A DNA stretch of 64,000 bases from Schlesneria paludicola DSM 18645. GTDB lineage: Bacteria; Planctomycetota; Planctomycetia; Planctomycetales; Planctomycetaceae. Below the pieces are notes generated by a model. It had not been told where the DNA came from and did not search any database. It saw only the letters and a list, made by a program, of their open reading frames with translations. Positions 1 to 9,309 of the stretch are shown here, piece by piece. Position numbers and translations under genes: made by a program. How positions within the stretch are numbered: the first letter of the stretch is position 1; every line of letters starts with the position of its first letter. The DNA lies in NCBI RefSeq assembly GCF_000255655.1, contig NZ_JH636435.1, forward strand, positions 2,635,095-2,699,094, in the 5' to 3' direction.

Positions 1-33
1 CAAGATCCGTGTAGCGTGAGCGAAGTGAAACAA

Positions 34-1137
34 TCACTCGATGGTCACGCGAGGTTTAACGCCTTTCGGAACGACGGCGTCCAATCGCAGATTCTTCCGT
101 TCCTCTGCGGTGGGTTCATTGAGCGGACGAACGACGCGGAAACCAACCCACAGGGCATCGGTCATGTACCACGCGCTCTTGGGATTCTGAGGATCTTGCT
201 GCTTCCATTCCGCATCCGACGCCATGCGAGCGGCGCTGCGGGCGGCTTCGGGACCACGATCCCAGGCACCACCGCGTGCCACGCGAGGATACTCGTCGTC
301 GGCCAGACAGAGTGGGAATTTGACCGCCTGATTTGGATTGAACTTGCTGTAGAAATCGGCTTCGTATCGATCCTGCGTCCATTCTGCGACGTTGCCGTGC
401 ATGTCGTAAAGGCCCCATGGATTCGGCTTCTTCTTGCCAACCTTGTGGTACTTAGGGCTTCCCTTTTCAGCACTGTTTCCTTCGATCCAGGCATACTCGC
501 CAAGCTGGGCCGCATCGTCGCCGAAGGAATAGGCCGTCGTCGTCCCCGCGCGGCAGGCATACTCCCACTCGGCTTCGGTTGGCAACCGATAGTAATGCCC
601 TGTTTTGGCCGACAACCATTCGCAGTAGGTTTTCGCCGCATGCTGCGTCATACAGATCGCGGGATATCCGCCGTCCTTACCCATATCGAAGGACATATCC
701 GTATAGGGATTGGTCGGCTTCGTAATCGCATCGGCCGCCTGTTCCAGTGGACCCGTTTCAGCCCCACCGAACGAACGCAGTGCTTTTTCCAGACGGATCG
801 ACCAGAGCTCAAACTCGTCCCAGGTGACTTCCGTTTTTCCCATCCAGAAAGGCTCGAGCTTGACCTTGTGCTGCGGACCTTCGTCGGCGTTGCGTCCGGC
901 TTCCGAATCGGGACTTCCCATAAGGAATTCGCCCCCCGGAATCGGTACCATCGTAAACTCGATTTCCGTGTTGCGGATCTTTTGAATGTACGGCTTCATC
1001 GCCGCTTCAGTCTTGGCATTGCTCGGATCATCCTGAGCGACAGCCATGAGCGGCAGAGCAAGAGCGGTGACCAGCAAACTGAAAAATCGCCTGCCAGCCG
1101 GGGCAGCGAATATTTTTGTCGATTGGCAGGACAGCAT
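34..1137 (-). CDS. Secreted formylglycine-generating-enzyme-like (SUMF1 domain) protein
   Basis: The protein carries the FGE-sulfatase (SUMF1) fold: an N-terminal GGEFLMGS motif, then [33 protein letters not shown] and a terminal GFRVVRPL, all standard landmarks. A hydrophobic segment ending near AVAQ predicts Sec export. Start choice is uncertain: in-frame ATGs lie at 1200, 1161 and 1137. The last gives a normal signal-peptide length and avoids overlap with the divergent apbE start at 1172. True formylglycine-generating enzymes carry two active-site cysteines shortly after the RGGS motif. Here [17 protein letters not shown] has none, so conversion of sulfatase cysteines is doubtful. Many planctomycete SUMF1 proteins are exported proteins of unknown, possibly binding, role. 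The fold call is firm and the activity is unknown. Confidence 0.85.
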   Translation of the reverse strand: MLSCQSTKIFAAPAGRRFFSLLVTALALPLMAVAQDDPSNAKTEAAMKPYIQKIRNTEIEFTMVPIPGGEFLMGSPDSEAGRNADEGPQHKVKLEPFWMGKTEVTWDEFELWSIRLEKALRSFGGAETGPLEQAADAITKPTNPYTDMSFDMGKDGGYPAICMTQHAAKTYCEWLSAKTGHYYRLPTEAEWEYACRAGTTTAYSFGDDAAQLGEYAWIEGNSAEKGSPKYHKVGKKKPNPWGLYDMHGNVAEWTQDRYEADFYSKFNPNQAVKFPLCLADDEYPRVARGGAWDRGPEAARSAARMASDAEWKQQDPQNPKSAWYMTDALWVGFRVVRPLNEPTAEERKNLRLDAVVPKGVKPRVTIE

Positions 1138-1171
1138 GTGCGTAAAGCAATTGGACAACATAGCAGCTCGA

Positions 1172-2191
1172 ATGTGCAAAAGGTTTGTAACGGTCTTCAT
1201 CGCCTTGTTGTGGGTGGCCTCTTCGACATCCGCTCAGTCGCTTGAACGATTCTCATTTGCCGAACCACATCTCGGTACGATTGTGGAAATCACACTATAC
1301 GCGCCCGAAGAAACGGTCGCAAATGAGGCTGCGAAAGCCGCCTATGCCCGCCTTGGGGAACTCGACAGAATCTTCAGTGATTACAAATCGGACAGCGAAG
1401 TCATGCGTCTGTGCGTCGACGCGGGCTCGCGCGGCCCCGTGAAAGTCAGCCCCGAGCTGTTTCAACAACTCGAACTGTCACTGAGGATTGCGGAACAGTC
1501 GGACGGTGCATTTGATGTGACGGTTGGCCCCCTGATCAAGCTCTGGCGGCGTGCGCGAAAAGAAAAAACATTGCCGACACCCGAAGAGATTGCGAGCGCA
1601 AAAGCGTCTGTCGGCTGGCAGGATGTGGCACTCGACGCGACAAATCAGACCGTCGAATTGAAACGCTCGGGAATGCAGCTGGATTTTGGCGGGGTCGCGA
1701 AAGGATACATCGCCCAGCAAATGAGCCGCCGTCTGCGTGAACACAGTCTCAATTGTACACTGGTCGCTGTCGCCGGCGACATTGTCGCGGGTGACGCGCC
1801 CCCGAAAGCCGCGGGCTGGAAAGTCGGCGTCGCGCCACTCGCCGCGAAACAAAGTTCCCCCAGCCGATTGCTGCTCTTGAAGAATTGCGCGATCTCAACC
1901 TCGGGCGACGCGTTCCAGTTTGTGGAAATCGGCGGCATCCGGTATTCGCATATCGTCGACCCGCAAACTGGGTTGGGACTGACGAAGCGCAGCAGCGTCA
2001 CAATCGTGGCCAGAGACGGAGCGGTGGCGGACGCGCTGGCAACTGCCGTCTGTGTGCAGGGCCCCGAAAAAGGCTTGTCACTTGCCGAATCCAGCCCACA
2101 GATCGAGGCCCTGATTGTGGAGGCCACAGAGCAGGGAACGCGCGTCATCGAAACGTCTGGATTCAAACAACTGGAATGGAAGAAGGAATAG
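1172..2191 (+). CDS. apbE: FAD:protein FMN transferase (ApbE family)
   Basis: ApbE proteins transfer FMN from FAD onto Thr/Ser residues of periplasmic or membrane redox proteins such as NqrB/NqrC and RnfG. Seen here are an N-terminal signal peptide ([14 protein letters not shown], cleavage near STSAQ), the early [14 protein letters not shown] stretch, [12 protein letters not shown] (the family's flavin/metal-binding motif) and [10 protein letters not shown] near the C-terminus. Length is 339 residues, normal for the family. The ATG at 1172 places the signal peptide at the very N-terminus; the frame is open further upstream but that part overlaps the divergent SUMF1-like gene and is unlikely to be coding. 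No flavinylated partner is visible in the window. A small hairpin (GCAGCA/TGCTGC, 2206-2222) follows the stop. Confidence 0.93.
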   Translation: MCKRFVTVFIALLWVASSTSAQSLERFSFAEPHLGTIVEITLYAPEETVANEAAKAAYARLGELDRIFSDYKSDSEVMRLCVDAGSRGPVKVSPELFQQLELSLRIAEQSDGAFDVTVGPLIKLWRRARKEKTLPTPEEIASAKASVGWQDVALDATNQTVELKRSGMQLDFGGVAKGYIAQQMSRRLREHSLNCTLVAVAGDIVAGDAPPKAAGWKVGVAPLAAKQSSPSRLLLLKNCAISTSGDAFQFVEIGGIRYSHIVDPQTGLGLTKRSSVTIVARDGAVADALATAVCVQGPEKGLSLAESSPQIEALIVEATEQGTRVIETSGFKQLEWKKE

Positions 2192-2498
2192 GGTGTTGTC
2201 GGCAGGCAGCATCCCTTGCTGCGAAGCTCCCGCGTGAGGGTGTCCGGGAATTCCGCATTGGCACGCTCCCGCTTATCGATGCCTTCCAAAATCGGAAACA
2301 TACAGGATCGACCGCGCCAGGTCCTTCCGCGATGGGAACAGTCGTGTGAAGAGGCGTTACCAAGCGGGAGCTTGGTAACGAGGAAATACAAGCAACGTGG
2401 AAATTCAGATCAATATTTTCAACATCATTTGTGTACCACGGGCATCGCCCCATGACACACCAGTCAGACGATGTGGCAACGTCTTGAATCGTAGAACA
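2192..2498. other. Intergenic region with palindromic repeat
   Basis: No credible gene is seen between the apbE stop and the convergent phospholipase-like gene. The region holds the short hairpin just after apbE and the perfect palindrome at 2355-2380 described separately. Confidence 0.6.
2355..2380. repeat. Hairpin repeat, CCAAGCGGGA type
   Basis: CGTTACCAAGC and GCTTGGTAACG form a perfect 11-bp stem around a GGGA loop. The same core (CCAAGCGGGA followed by CTTGG and AACG) recurs at 27389-27411, so this is a dispersed REP-like sequence and not a chance hairpin. Confidence 0.6.
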
Positions 2499-2852
2499 TC
2501 ACCGCGAGGTATGCCGGGCGACCCCGCCGAACAGGCGAGCGGCCAGATAATAGCAACGTGCTTTGCGCTGGCAGGCGCGCGGATTGGACGAGCATTCGCA
2601 GGCCGATTGCATGTTGTACAGAAACTGTCGGTCACAATCGCGACGATCCGCGCAGCTTTGATAGCAGGCATCATGGGCCGCGCACGCGGAGCGGAAATCG
2701 GCGCCGTAGAAACCTTGGGGAATGAAGGGATTTCCACCCCAGCTATTGCCTGGCCCGCAGGGACGCCACGGCGGACAGTCTGCCTGAACCGTGGTGTGGG
2801 CGCCCAGATAGACGCAAGAAATCAACGCAGCCAGTCGCAACAATCGCATCAT
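2499..2852 (-). CDS. Small secreted phospholipase A2-like protein
   Basis: A 117-residue cysteine-rich protein with a clear signal peptide (MMRLLRLAALISCVYLG, cleavage near VQA-DC). The mature part contains CAAHDACYQSC at residues 57-67. This is the phospholipase A2 active-site pattern, with His60 as catalytic base, Asp61 as calcium ligand, then Tyr64. It is followed by DCDRQF with a second Asp at 74. Cysteine spacing after the His-Asp pair (CYxxC, then CD, then a Cys eleven residues on) resembles eukaryotic group XII secreted PLA2 (CCNQHDRCYETC). The Gly-rich stretch at residues 33-50 could be the calcium loop. GAGGTGG lies immediately before tandem ATGs at 2852. Family membership is inferred from motifs; enzymatic activity is unproven. 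Confidence 0.75.
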   Translation of the reverse strand: MMRLLRLAALISCVYLGAHTTVQADCPPWRPCGPGNSWGGNPFIPQGFYGADFRSACAAHDACYQSCADRRDCDRQFLYNMQSACECSSNPRACQRKARCYYLAARLFGGVARHTSR

Positions 2853-3155
2853 TCCACCTCAAAAAACAGTTGAGTTGTGATCTTCAAAAACGCGTCAACG
2901 TGCGAACCGCGTCCGTTCACCGCTGGTGGCGATCTTGTGCTTAATTCGAATTTCACATGGCGTTTTCACGAGTTTTTTTCGATCCGTTTGAAGTTCAGCG
3001 AATTTTGCCGATTCGGTCCTTCGCAGAATCCGATAAGGCGCCGAGCTCGCTCTCGTCGCTACAGGCGTCATCTTCGGAACGACACTCGTCCTTCACGGAA
3101 CGTTCAATCCAGACAAGGATCCAGAAACCACACAGATCTGGCCTAAGCTTGAGGC
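2853..3155. other. Intergenic region between divergent genes
   Basis: About 300 bases separate the phospholipase-like gene (minus) and the DUF1570 gene (plus). It presumably holds both promoters. I see no gene, strong hairpin or repeat. Confidence 0.5.
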
Positions 3156-4232
3156 ATGAATTCCCGCCGGTTGCCACTAGTCGTTGCCCTGATTCTTTGC
3201 GGATGCGTTCTCGCCCCCATTGAAGCGGGCGAGCTCGCGCCGCTGCTCGACCTGACCGTGGGAGACCATCAACTGACGGGGCGCGTCTTCGCGCACAACG
3301 ACCAGACCTGTTGGTTTCAACGTCGGGATGGACGACTGAAACAGCTCGAATTGGCACATGTCAGTCAGTTCAAGGAACGAAAGGAACGCTTCCGTCCTCA
3401 GTCCACCATTGAATTCAAACAGGAGCTGCAAACAGAATTCGGGAAGAACTTCGAAGTCCGTACTGCCGGTCACTATGTCGTCGTGGCGCGTCCAGGGTCG
3501 GCCGAGGCCTATGCCGGCCTTTTCGATCGTATCTATCGCGAATTCGTCAGACTGTTCCGCGCACGCGGATTGACGATTGTTGATTCGGAATTTCCGCTGG
3601 TGGCCGTCGTCTTTCCTGACCAACTCAGTTTCTTGAAGTACTGCGCCGCCGAACGGACTCCCATCCAACCCGGAACGGTGGGATTCTATCTTCCGTCGTC
3701 CAATCGTGTCGCGCTCTTCGAACGAGCGGGTGCCGCCGATGTCGACCATACCGTGATTCATGAAGCGATCCATCAGGTCGCGTTTAACACGGGAATCCAT
3801 TCGCGGATCGCGGGCCAGCCCAAGTGGGTCGTCGAAGGCCTGGCGACGATGTGCGAAGCCGATGGGATCCGGTCCCGGCTGGGAACAACGTCACCCGCAG
3901 ATCGTATGAACCGCGAACGATTCTTATGGTTCCGCGATTACGCCAATACACGAAGAGCAGGGGATTCGCTGACGCAATTTGTCTCTGAAGATCAGTTGTT
4001 CACATCGTCACCGCTCGATGCCTACAGCGAAGCCTGGGCGCTTAGCTTCTTTCTGCTCGAAACGCGTCCTGCCGACTATTCGCAGTACCTGAGTCGGCTC
4101 AGTGAACGAGATCCGTTTGCGCCGTACGAGGCGGCCTCGCGATTGGCCGATTTCACGAAAGCATTCGGTCCGAACCTCGCCGAGTTGGAAATGATGTATC
4201 TGCGGTTCATCAAACGAATCGCTCAGCACTGA
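3156..4232 (+). CDS. DUF1570 family putative metalloprotease
   Basis: A 358-residue exported protein. The N-terminus (MNSRRLPLVVALILCGCVL) is a signal peptide, and LCGC could be a lipobox at Cys17. Residues about 35-75 resemble the small SHD1-like beta domain common in planctomycete envelope proteins. The rest is the DUF1570 domain with a zinc-peptidase signature HEAIH at 202-206 and a downstream EGLATM glutamate at 228, consistent with a gluzincin-type site. Substrate is unknown. The 3' end is only 7 bases from the convergent MFS transporter gene. The domain name is a motif-level recognition; peptidase activity is inferred. Confidence 0.8.
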   Translation: MNSRRLPLVVALILCGCVLAPIEAGELAPLLDLTVGDHQLTGRVFAHNDQTCWFQRRDGRLKQLELAHVSQFKERKERFRPQSTIEFKQELQTEFGKNFEVRTAGHYVVVARPGSAEAYAGLFDRIYREFVRLFRARGLTIVDSEFPLVAVVFPDQLSFLKYCAAERTPIQPGTVGFYLPSSNRVALFERAGAADVDHTVIHEAIHQVAFNTGIHSRIAGQPKWVVEGLATMCEADGIRSRLGTTSPADRMNRERFLWFRDYANTRRAGDSLTQFVSEDQLFTSSPLDAYSEAWALSFFLLETRPADYSQYLSRLSERDPFAPYEAASRLADFTKAFGPNLAELEMMYLRFIKRIAQH

Positions 4233-4239
4233 TGGTGCA

Positions 4240-5727
4240 TCACACTGCCGTCGGCGTTTTCTCAACAGTCGTTTCTGGCGGGCGGTAGAAAATGGCCACC
4301 GGCAACATCAACGCGGCGGCGAATCCGAACATCACTGCCTGCGGTAACATCAACCAGTCGATAAAGATCAGACGGCCGATCGTATAGACGATGCCGGCAC
4401 CGAAAATTCCGAACCAGTTCATCAAATTCGTGGCGCCAATAATCCGCCCCTTTTGCTCGGTCGGGGCCTGCGATTGCAGATACACCTGAAGCGGTACGCT
4501 GTAAAAGCCAGCGAAAACGCCGACCGCGATCAATGCAAACGCACTCCCAATCGGCCCCAGTAGCGTTCCCCGGTAGAATGTGTTCTGCCCAGGAATATCA
4601 CGAAAGGAATTGGCGGGCTTCGCGTCCACCTTCACGGGGACCACTGGCATAGGAATGTCTGAATCGGGTTTCGATTCGTCTTCGCCATCAATTTGATCGG
4701 ACGCAACAGCTGCTGGAGGATTCATGGCGAGTTGCCGCTTGATGCGAATTTCTTCGTATACGGCTTTCCATCCGGGCCCTGGCAAAGCGAGCGCCAACAG
4801 ACTGAGCGTCAATCCCCAGGCGCCCAGTCGAACGATCCAGGCCCGCACACGATCCTTCGAGAGAACCCCCGCGGCAACGCACCCGATCGCGATCCCGACG
4901 CCGGTGCTCGCTGCCAGAAGCCCCGCAAGCGTATCTTTGAAACCAAATTGTTCTTTGCACAGCGCATTGATCGCCGGAGGATAAATCGTACCACCGACGA
5001 ACCAGAAGACAGACGACATGATCAACACCCCCAACAGCGTGGGATTGTTCCAGAGCAGTTGCCGCGTTTCAGGGGCCACCGCAATCGAGGAGATTTGGAA
5101 TTTCAAGCCGGGCTGTGCAATCGGTGTCGGCCGAATGGCCAATGATGTGACCAGCCCCGTCACTGCAATCAACAAACAGGGCAGGCTGGCCACCCACAAT
5201 TTTGACGAAAACAGTTCCATCGCGACACCGGCAACAGAAAGCCCAAAGATGATCGCCAGAAATGTCGCCATCAGGATCATTCCGTTCGCACGCGGCAAAT
5301 CTTCGGGCCGTAGCATTTCAGGAAGAATTCCGTATTTGGACGGACCGAAAAAGGCGCTATGAACGCCCATCAGGCAGAGCACACCCAACAAGACCAGCAA
5401 ATTGCCGCTCATGAAACCCACCATGCCCAGCAGCACGATGATCACTTCGGCCAGTTTGCACAGGACAATAATCGTTCGCTTGCTATATCGGTCGGACAGA
5501 AAACCGGCGTAGCCCGAGATCGCAATGAAGGGCGCCGCGAAGAGGATCAACGCGTATCCCTGAAGATCCTGTCCGCCATGCCTGACTTGATCGAGGCAGA
5601 GCAACATCACGAGTTGCTTGAACAGATTGTCATTAAAGGCCCCCAGAAATTGCGTGAGGTTCAACCCCCAGAAGCTGCGATCGTGAAACAATGTCGGGTG
5701 ACCATTCTGACTCGCGGCGACACTCAT
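4240..5727 (-). CDS. MFS transporter, LplT-like (lysophospholipid transporter type)
   Basis: A 495-residue polytopic inner-membrane protein with about 12 hydrophobic segments. The N-terminus FWGLNLTQFLGAFNDNLFKQ matches the signature of LplT and the transporter part of Aas-type fusions, which flip lysophospholipids inward for re-acylation. RYSKRT after the second helix is the usual MFS cytoplasmic loop motif. A charged and proline-rich insertion (about residues 320-365, rich in Asp, Glu, Pro and Val) sits in a later loop and is longer than in E. coli LplT. The ATG at 5727 is chosen because upstream in-frame sequence is antisense to the zinc-ribbon gene and not hydrophobic. No acyltransferase lies nearby, so the substrate assignment is tentative. 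Confidence 0.82.
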   Translation of the reverse strand: MSVAASQNGHPTLFHDRSFWGLNLTQFLGAFNDNLFKQLVMLLCLDQVRHGGQDLQGYALILFAAPFIAISGYAGFLSDRYSKRTIIVLCKLAEVIIVLLGMVGFMSGNLLVLLGVLCLMGVHSAFFGPSKYGILPEMLRPEDLPRANGMILMATFLAIIFGLSVAGVAMELFSSKLWVASLPCLLIAVTGLVTSLAIRPTPIAQPGLKFQISSIAVAPETRQLLWNNPTLLGVLIMSSVFWFVGGTIYPPAINALCKEQFGFKDTLAGLLAASTGVGIAIGCVAAGVLSKDRVRAWIVRLGAWGLTLSLLALALPGPGWKAVYEEIRIKRQLAMNPPAAVASDQIDGEDESKPDSDIPMPVVPVKVDAKPANSFRDIPGQNTFYRGTLLGPIGSAFALIAVGVFAGFYSVPLQVYLQSQAPTEQKGRIIGATNLMNWFGIFGAGIVYTIGRLIFIDWLMLPQAVMFGFAAALMLPVAIFYRPPETTVEKTPTAV

Positions 5728-5925
5728 CGTGGCAGAACCTTCCGGCAAACGGGACACATCATGTGTTGAACGAGACACCTCGCGCGGGGCGTGCGCGAAG
5801 ATTCTTGCAGGATCAGGCCACGACGCATAGCGAATCGTGATCGTGAATTCCGCGTGATCGCCGTTGCCCTTGAAGAGGGAACATGCCGCTTTCGCGATTG
5901 GCAAACTTTCCCGGCGTGTTCTACG

Positions 5926-7983
5926 ATGAATGAGATGACCGATAGATCGTTTTGTGGAGCGACGAACCTTACCGTGTCGATTCGAATCCAATGCCCGCAA
6001 TGTGGTCGCGAACTCAAACTGCCTGATCGCAGTTTGCTGGGACGTAAAGGCAAGTGTCCCAAGTGCAGCCATGCGTTCATTCTGACGGAGCCGCTCGCCG
6101 CGCCCGAAACATCGCCGCTCGCGCCGCCGCCGCCGCCACCAACGGTTCCCGCGTCGCCGCCCGCTCCCGCGGCTCAGAAGCCACGCCCTATTGGCCCTAC
6201 ACCTGTCGCCCCGACCGATGTTGCCCCAACAAACGTCGTCGAGCCAACGTTCACGCCGCCAAGTGCGATTCCATCTGCAGAGCCCACGCCAACGCCGCCT
6301 CTTGAACCGACCCCGACGTCCCATATCGAGCTCACATTTCCCACCGAAGCCCCCGCGTTCGCACCGGAATTTGCCGCGTTTGAACCGATGACACGACCGC
6401 AAAGCACCGCGGCGCGGCTCAAAGAGTTACAGAAAGCGCGTCAGCAGCGAACACGGATGGGGCTGATCATCGGAAGCGTGATCCTGGTCGCCTGCGGCGG
6501 GATTGCGGTCTTTCTTTCCCGCACGACCGAGACCGCTTCACGGCCAAAACTGGCGACCACCGACGCGACGAATGCCGAGTCTTCCTCAAGCGAGGAAATC
6601 GCCGAGGGCAGCGTCGATCCGAACCTGACAGAATATGCCCAACGGGGATCGCCCACCCACGGAACACCGATCGACCTGAAATACATCCCCTTTGGGACAC
6701 AGGTGGTGATCCACCTTCGACCGGCCGAACTCTGGCAGGAACAAAGTCGAGGCGATGAGATTCGTCGTTGCGTACCGCCGCTTGCCCAAATCATTGAACA
6801 GACCCTCGAAACGTGGTTTCGACTTCAACCAATTGAAGTCGATGAACTTTTGATCTGCCTGATTCCCGCTCAACGCGGCAACCCCCCCGACGTCGCGGTC
6901 GTTGTCCGTACGGTTGAAGACCAGGACCGCAACGCACGAATCAAACAATTCGGCCCCCGACTCGATGGTTTCGAACCATCGGTCTACGCGACAGCCGAAA
7001 CGGCTTACATGATCCCCGACTCGAAGACGCTCGTCGCCGGTCCGCGGGGGCAAGTCGACGAGATGGTCAAAGCGGTCGAGACCAGTCATCCGGCAGAATT
7101 GCTTGACCCGCTGTTGCCGATGACGGACCGAGATCGACATCTGACGGTGATTTTCGATCCACTCACGCTCAAGCTCCATGATGCCTGGTTTGCGGAAAAC
7201 CTTCGTTCGTTTGTCAGGAATTCGCTCGACTGGTTTCCCGAATCAATCGATGCGGCGTCGTGGAGCATGCACTTCACCGATGAGCTGTTCTACTCAGACC
7301 TGATCCTGCATGTGAAAGGCAAACAGCCCAAATTGGTTGAACGCGAAATCCACGAGCGGGTCAGCCGACTCGCGGGTGACCTGGTGCCCTGGTTTGAACG
7401 GATGAACCCATCCGAGCAGGGGAAGCGTCTGATTATCGGACGCGTTCCCGCCATGGTCGAAGTCTGCTGCATGGCTTCGATCATCAAACGCGGACCGCAT
7501 CACGTCCAATTGGTGACACCGCTTCCTGATCGTGCCGCGCCGAACTTGTTCCTGGGGACGCTGCTTGCGTGGGATGAATCGACGCGCACGGATTTCACGG
7601 CCACCCGCCGCAGCACAACCGATGCGCCCGGCGGCGTACGATCGATACCGGATCGGCTCGCAACATCCATTGATGTCGATTTCCGCGCGACTCCCATGAA
7701 TGAGGCGTTCGCGTATCTCAGCGGGGAAATCAAAACGGCGATCGAGATCGACGGTGACGCGCTCAAGGCAGGCGGATTCACGAAGAACATCAAGCAGTCG
7801 TTCCGCATGGACTCGGCACGCGCACAAGACGTGATCGCGAAGATCTTTTCGGAATCAAAAAGTGTCGAAAACAATCCCGAAAAGTGCCTGGTTCTGATTG
7901 TCGACGACGCAAATCAGCGAATACTGATTACAACACAGGCCTTCGCAGACCGGAAAAGCCTGAAAGCGTTCAAGCTGAACTAG
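5926..7983 (+). CDS. Zinc-ribbon, Pro-rich, single-pass membrane protein with STN-like C-terminus
   Basis: A 685-residue protein. Near the N-terminus CPQC (23-26) and CPKC (44-47) form an MJ0042-like zinc ribbon, followed by a Pro/Ala/Thr-rich linker (about 57-150). A transmembrane helix (RMGLIIGSVILVACGGIAVF, about 178-199) and a large extracytoplasmic part follow. The last 100 residues (IDVDFRATPMNEAFAYL onwards) resemble the small STN/secretin N-terminal-like domain. The ATG at 5926 is used because upstream in-frame residues have no domain character. The next gene encodes a shorter protein of the same design, and TPR and ExbB/ExbD genes follow, so an envelope role is likely. No enzymatic motif is seen. 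Confidence 0.8.
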   Translation: MNEMTDRSFCGATNLTVSIRIQCPQCGRELKLPDRSLLGRKGKCPKCSHAFILTEPLAAPETSPLAPPPPPPTVPASPPAPAAQKPRPIGPTPVAPTDVAPTNVVEPTFTPPSAIPSAEPTPTPPLEPTPTSHIELTFPTEAPAFAPEFAAFEPMTRPQSTAARLKELQKARQQRTRMGLIIGSVILVACGGIAVFLSRTTETASRPKLATTDATNAESSSSEEIAEGSVDPNLTEYAQRGSPTHGTPIDLKYIPFGTQVVIHLRPAELWQEQSRGDEIRRCVPPLAQIIEQTLETWFRLQPIEVDELLICLIPAQRGNPPDVAVVVRTVEDQDRNARIKQFGPRLDGFEPSVYATAETAYMIPDSKTLVAGPRGQVDEMVKAVETSHPAELLDPLLPMTDRDRHLTVIFDPLTLKLHDAWFAENLRSFVRNSLDWFPESIDAASWSMHFTDELFYSDLILHVKGKQPKLVEREIHERVSRLAGDLVPWFERMNPSEQGKRLIIGRVPAMVEVCCMASIIKRGPHHVQLVTPLPDRAAPNLFLGTLLAWDESTRTDFTATRRSTTDAPGGVRSIPDRLATSIDVDFRATPMNEAFAYLSGEIKTAIEIDGDALKAGGFTKNIKQSFRMDSARAQDVIAKIFSESKSVENNPEKCLVLIVDDANQRILITTQAFADRKSLKAFKLN

Positions 7984-8013
7984 ACGCGTTGGCAACCTCG
8001 ACGCGTTGGCAAC
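7983..8013. repeat. Two-copy direct repeat between paralogous zinc-ribbon genes
   Basis: GACGCGTTGGCAAC occurs at 7983-7996 and again at 8000-8013, a 17-base period. The first copy starts on the last base of the upstream stop codon. A slippage duplication is the simplest reading. Confidence 0.7.
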
Positions 8014-8049
8014 ACAGTGCAGATTCATGTCGAAAAGGGATTCGTCAAC

Positions 8050-8949
8050 ATGACTGGCAGTTCGTCTTGTCCCGATTGTGGCACGATCCTCCGGATTCGT
8101 GACCGCTCGTTCGTGGGACGACGCGTCAGTTGCCCGGAATGTAAGACGCCCCTGCGGATTGAGTCGTTCGATGAGGACGCCGGGTTTTCAATTCGGAAGC
8201 TGAAGCCAGAGGAATTGAAAAACGTCGGGCGCGGCCGCAAGCCCCAGGGGCATCCGCAACCACCCCAGAAGTCGCCCCAGATCACCGTCGGCGCGAGGTT
8301 CGCTCGAATCCTCAGTTCACCACTGACAGCCGCTTGCTTGCTGCTCATCGGGATGATCGCGTTCTTTATCGTGCTTAGATTCAAGCCGAAACTGCGGCTG
8401 TTCTCGCCTCGAACAACTCCTGTCCGCGTCATTCCCGAATCGCCATCCGAAACAATCACGCCAATGGCCCCCCGCGATTTCGATGATCCAGAGCCGCTAG
8501 CCTCGGCGGGTACTGATCCGGTTGTATCGCAATTCATTGATGACAGCGAAAGTCTGTCGGCACTTGAACCTGCCAATACAGACGGCCCCCTGATCTGGCC
8601 ACCCCAGCAAACCACACCTGAACAGACGAATCCTTCTGTTACCCCAACCCCGGCACCGGTCGTGATCGATGTCGTCGGCAAAATGGCGCAGAAGCTGGTT
8701 TCGTACAAACAACCAAAAGTCAGCCGCCGGCACTTGATTGAAGCTCTGTCAGAATACTTGGGAGCTCCCATTCGCTATGACGCGGACGAGTTAGGGACGG
8801 ACCAACTGGAAGCACACGTTTCGTTCGAACTCAAGAACACGACCGTCGGCGACGTCATCAGGGCGGTCGCTCAAGAGGCAAGCTGGCAAATCGAGATTGA
8901 AACCACCGGGCTCAGGCTTCGTCCGAAAAGGCCGATGCTCGAGCCTTAA
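8050..8949 (+). CDS. Zinc-ribbon membrane protein with STN-like domain (paralogue of upstream gene)
   Basis: A 299-residue protein: zinc ribbon with CPDC (7-10) and CPEC (28-31), a basic linker, a transmembrane helix at about 92-111 (LTAACLLLIGMIAFFIVL), a Pro/Thr-rich stretch and a C-terminal 90-residue domain. That domain contains GAPIRYDADELG, then VSFELKNTTVGDVIRAVAQ, then IETTGLRLRP, the pattern of STN/secretin-N beta-alpha-beta modules used in bacterial outer-membrane export and TonB systems. It shares order and content with the preceding gene but lacks its large middle region. The ATG at 8050 is preferred. It lies 66 bases after the previous stop, so co-transcription is likely. Function unknown. 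Confidence 0.8.
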   Translation: MTGSSSCPDCGTILRIRDRSFVGRRVSCPECKTPLRIESFDEDAGFSIRKLKPEELKNVGRGRKPQGHPQPPQKSPQITVGARFARILSSPLTAACLLLIGMIAFFIVLRFKPKLRLFSPRTTPVRVIPESPSETITPMAPRDFDDPEPLASAGTDPVVSQFIDDSESLSALEPANTDGPLIWPPQQTTPEQTNPSVTPTPAPVVIDVVGKMAQKLVSYKQPKVSRRHLIEALSEYLGAPIRYDADELGTDQLEAHVSFELKNTTVGDVIRAVAQEASWQIEIETTGLRLRPKRPMLEP

Positions 8950-9309
8950 CGGACCGCGTGGGAATTGAGCCCGCCGCCCGTTCGCGGAATTCTTGGCGAC
9001 CTCGGGGAAGCTGTTGATTTTGAGATCCGCTTCATCACACATTCAGGCAATTTGTTGGTATCGTCGTGGCGGTGATCGTCCTTTGCGATCGACCGATTTT
9101 TTTTGTACTTGTTTGCGGCCGATTCCCCCCAGTTCTCCGTTCATCATGCGCGTGCATCCATAGAATGGATTCTCGCAAAATCGAGGGACATCATTCTGAC
9201 TGATCGGCAAACCCATCTTCGCGTTCGTTTGTAATCCTTCACTTGCGACCTTCAATCTGTCAAAACTGTCCTGCTGAATGACTGCTCCTGCTTCTTGAAG
9301 GTTCAATCG
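8950..9309. other. Intergenic region before the large TPR gene
   Basis: I find no gene or strong palindrome here. It may contain the promoter of the downstream TPR-ExbBD cluster. Confidence 0.45.

Noticed and set aside
2397-2873. 158-codon plus-strand frame opposite the phospholipase-like gene
   Set aside because: Antisense shadow: the minus strand has the signal peptide and cysteine motif; the plus strand has no feature.
4240-6402. 720-residue reading of the MFS transporter gene
   Set aside because: The extra N-terminal part is Arg/Gly-rich antisense sequence of the zinc-ribbon gene; the LplT-type start at 5727 is supported by the family signature.
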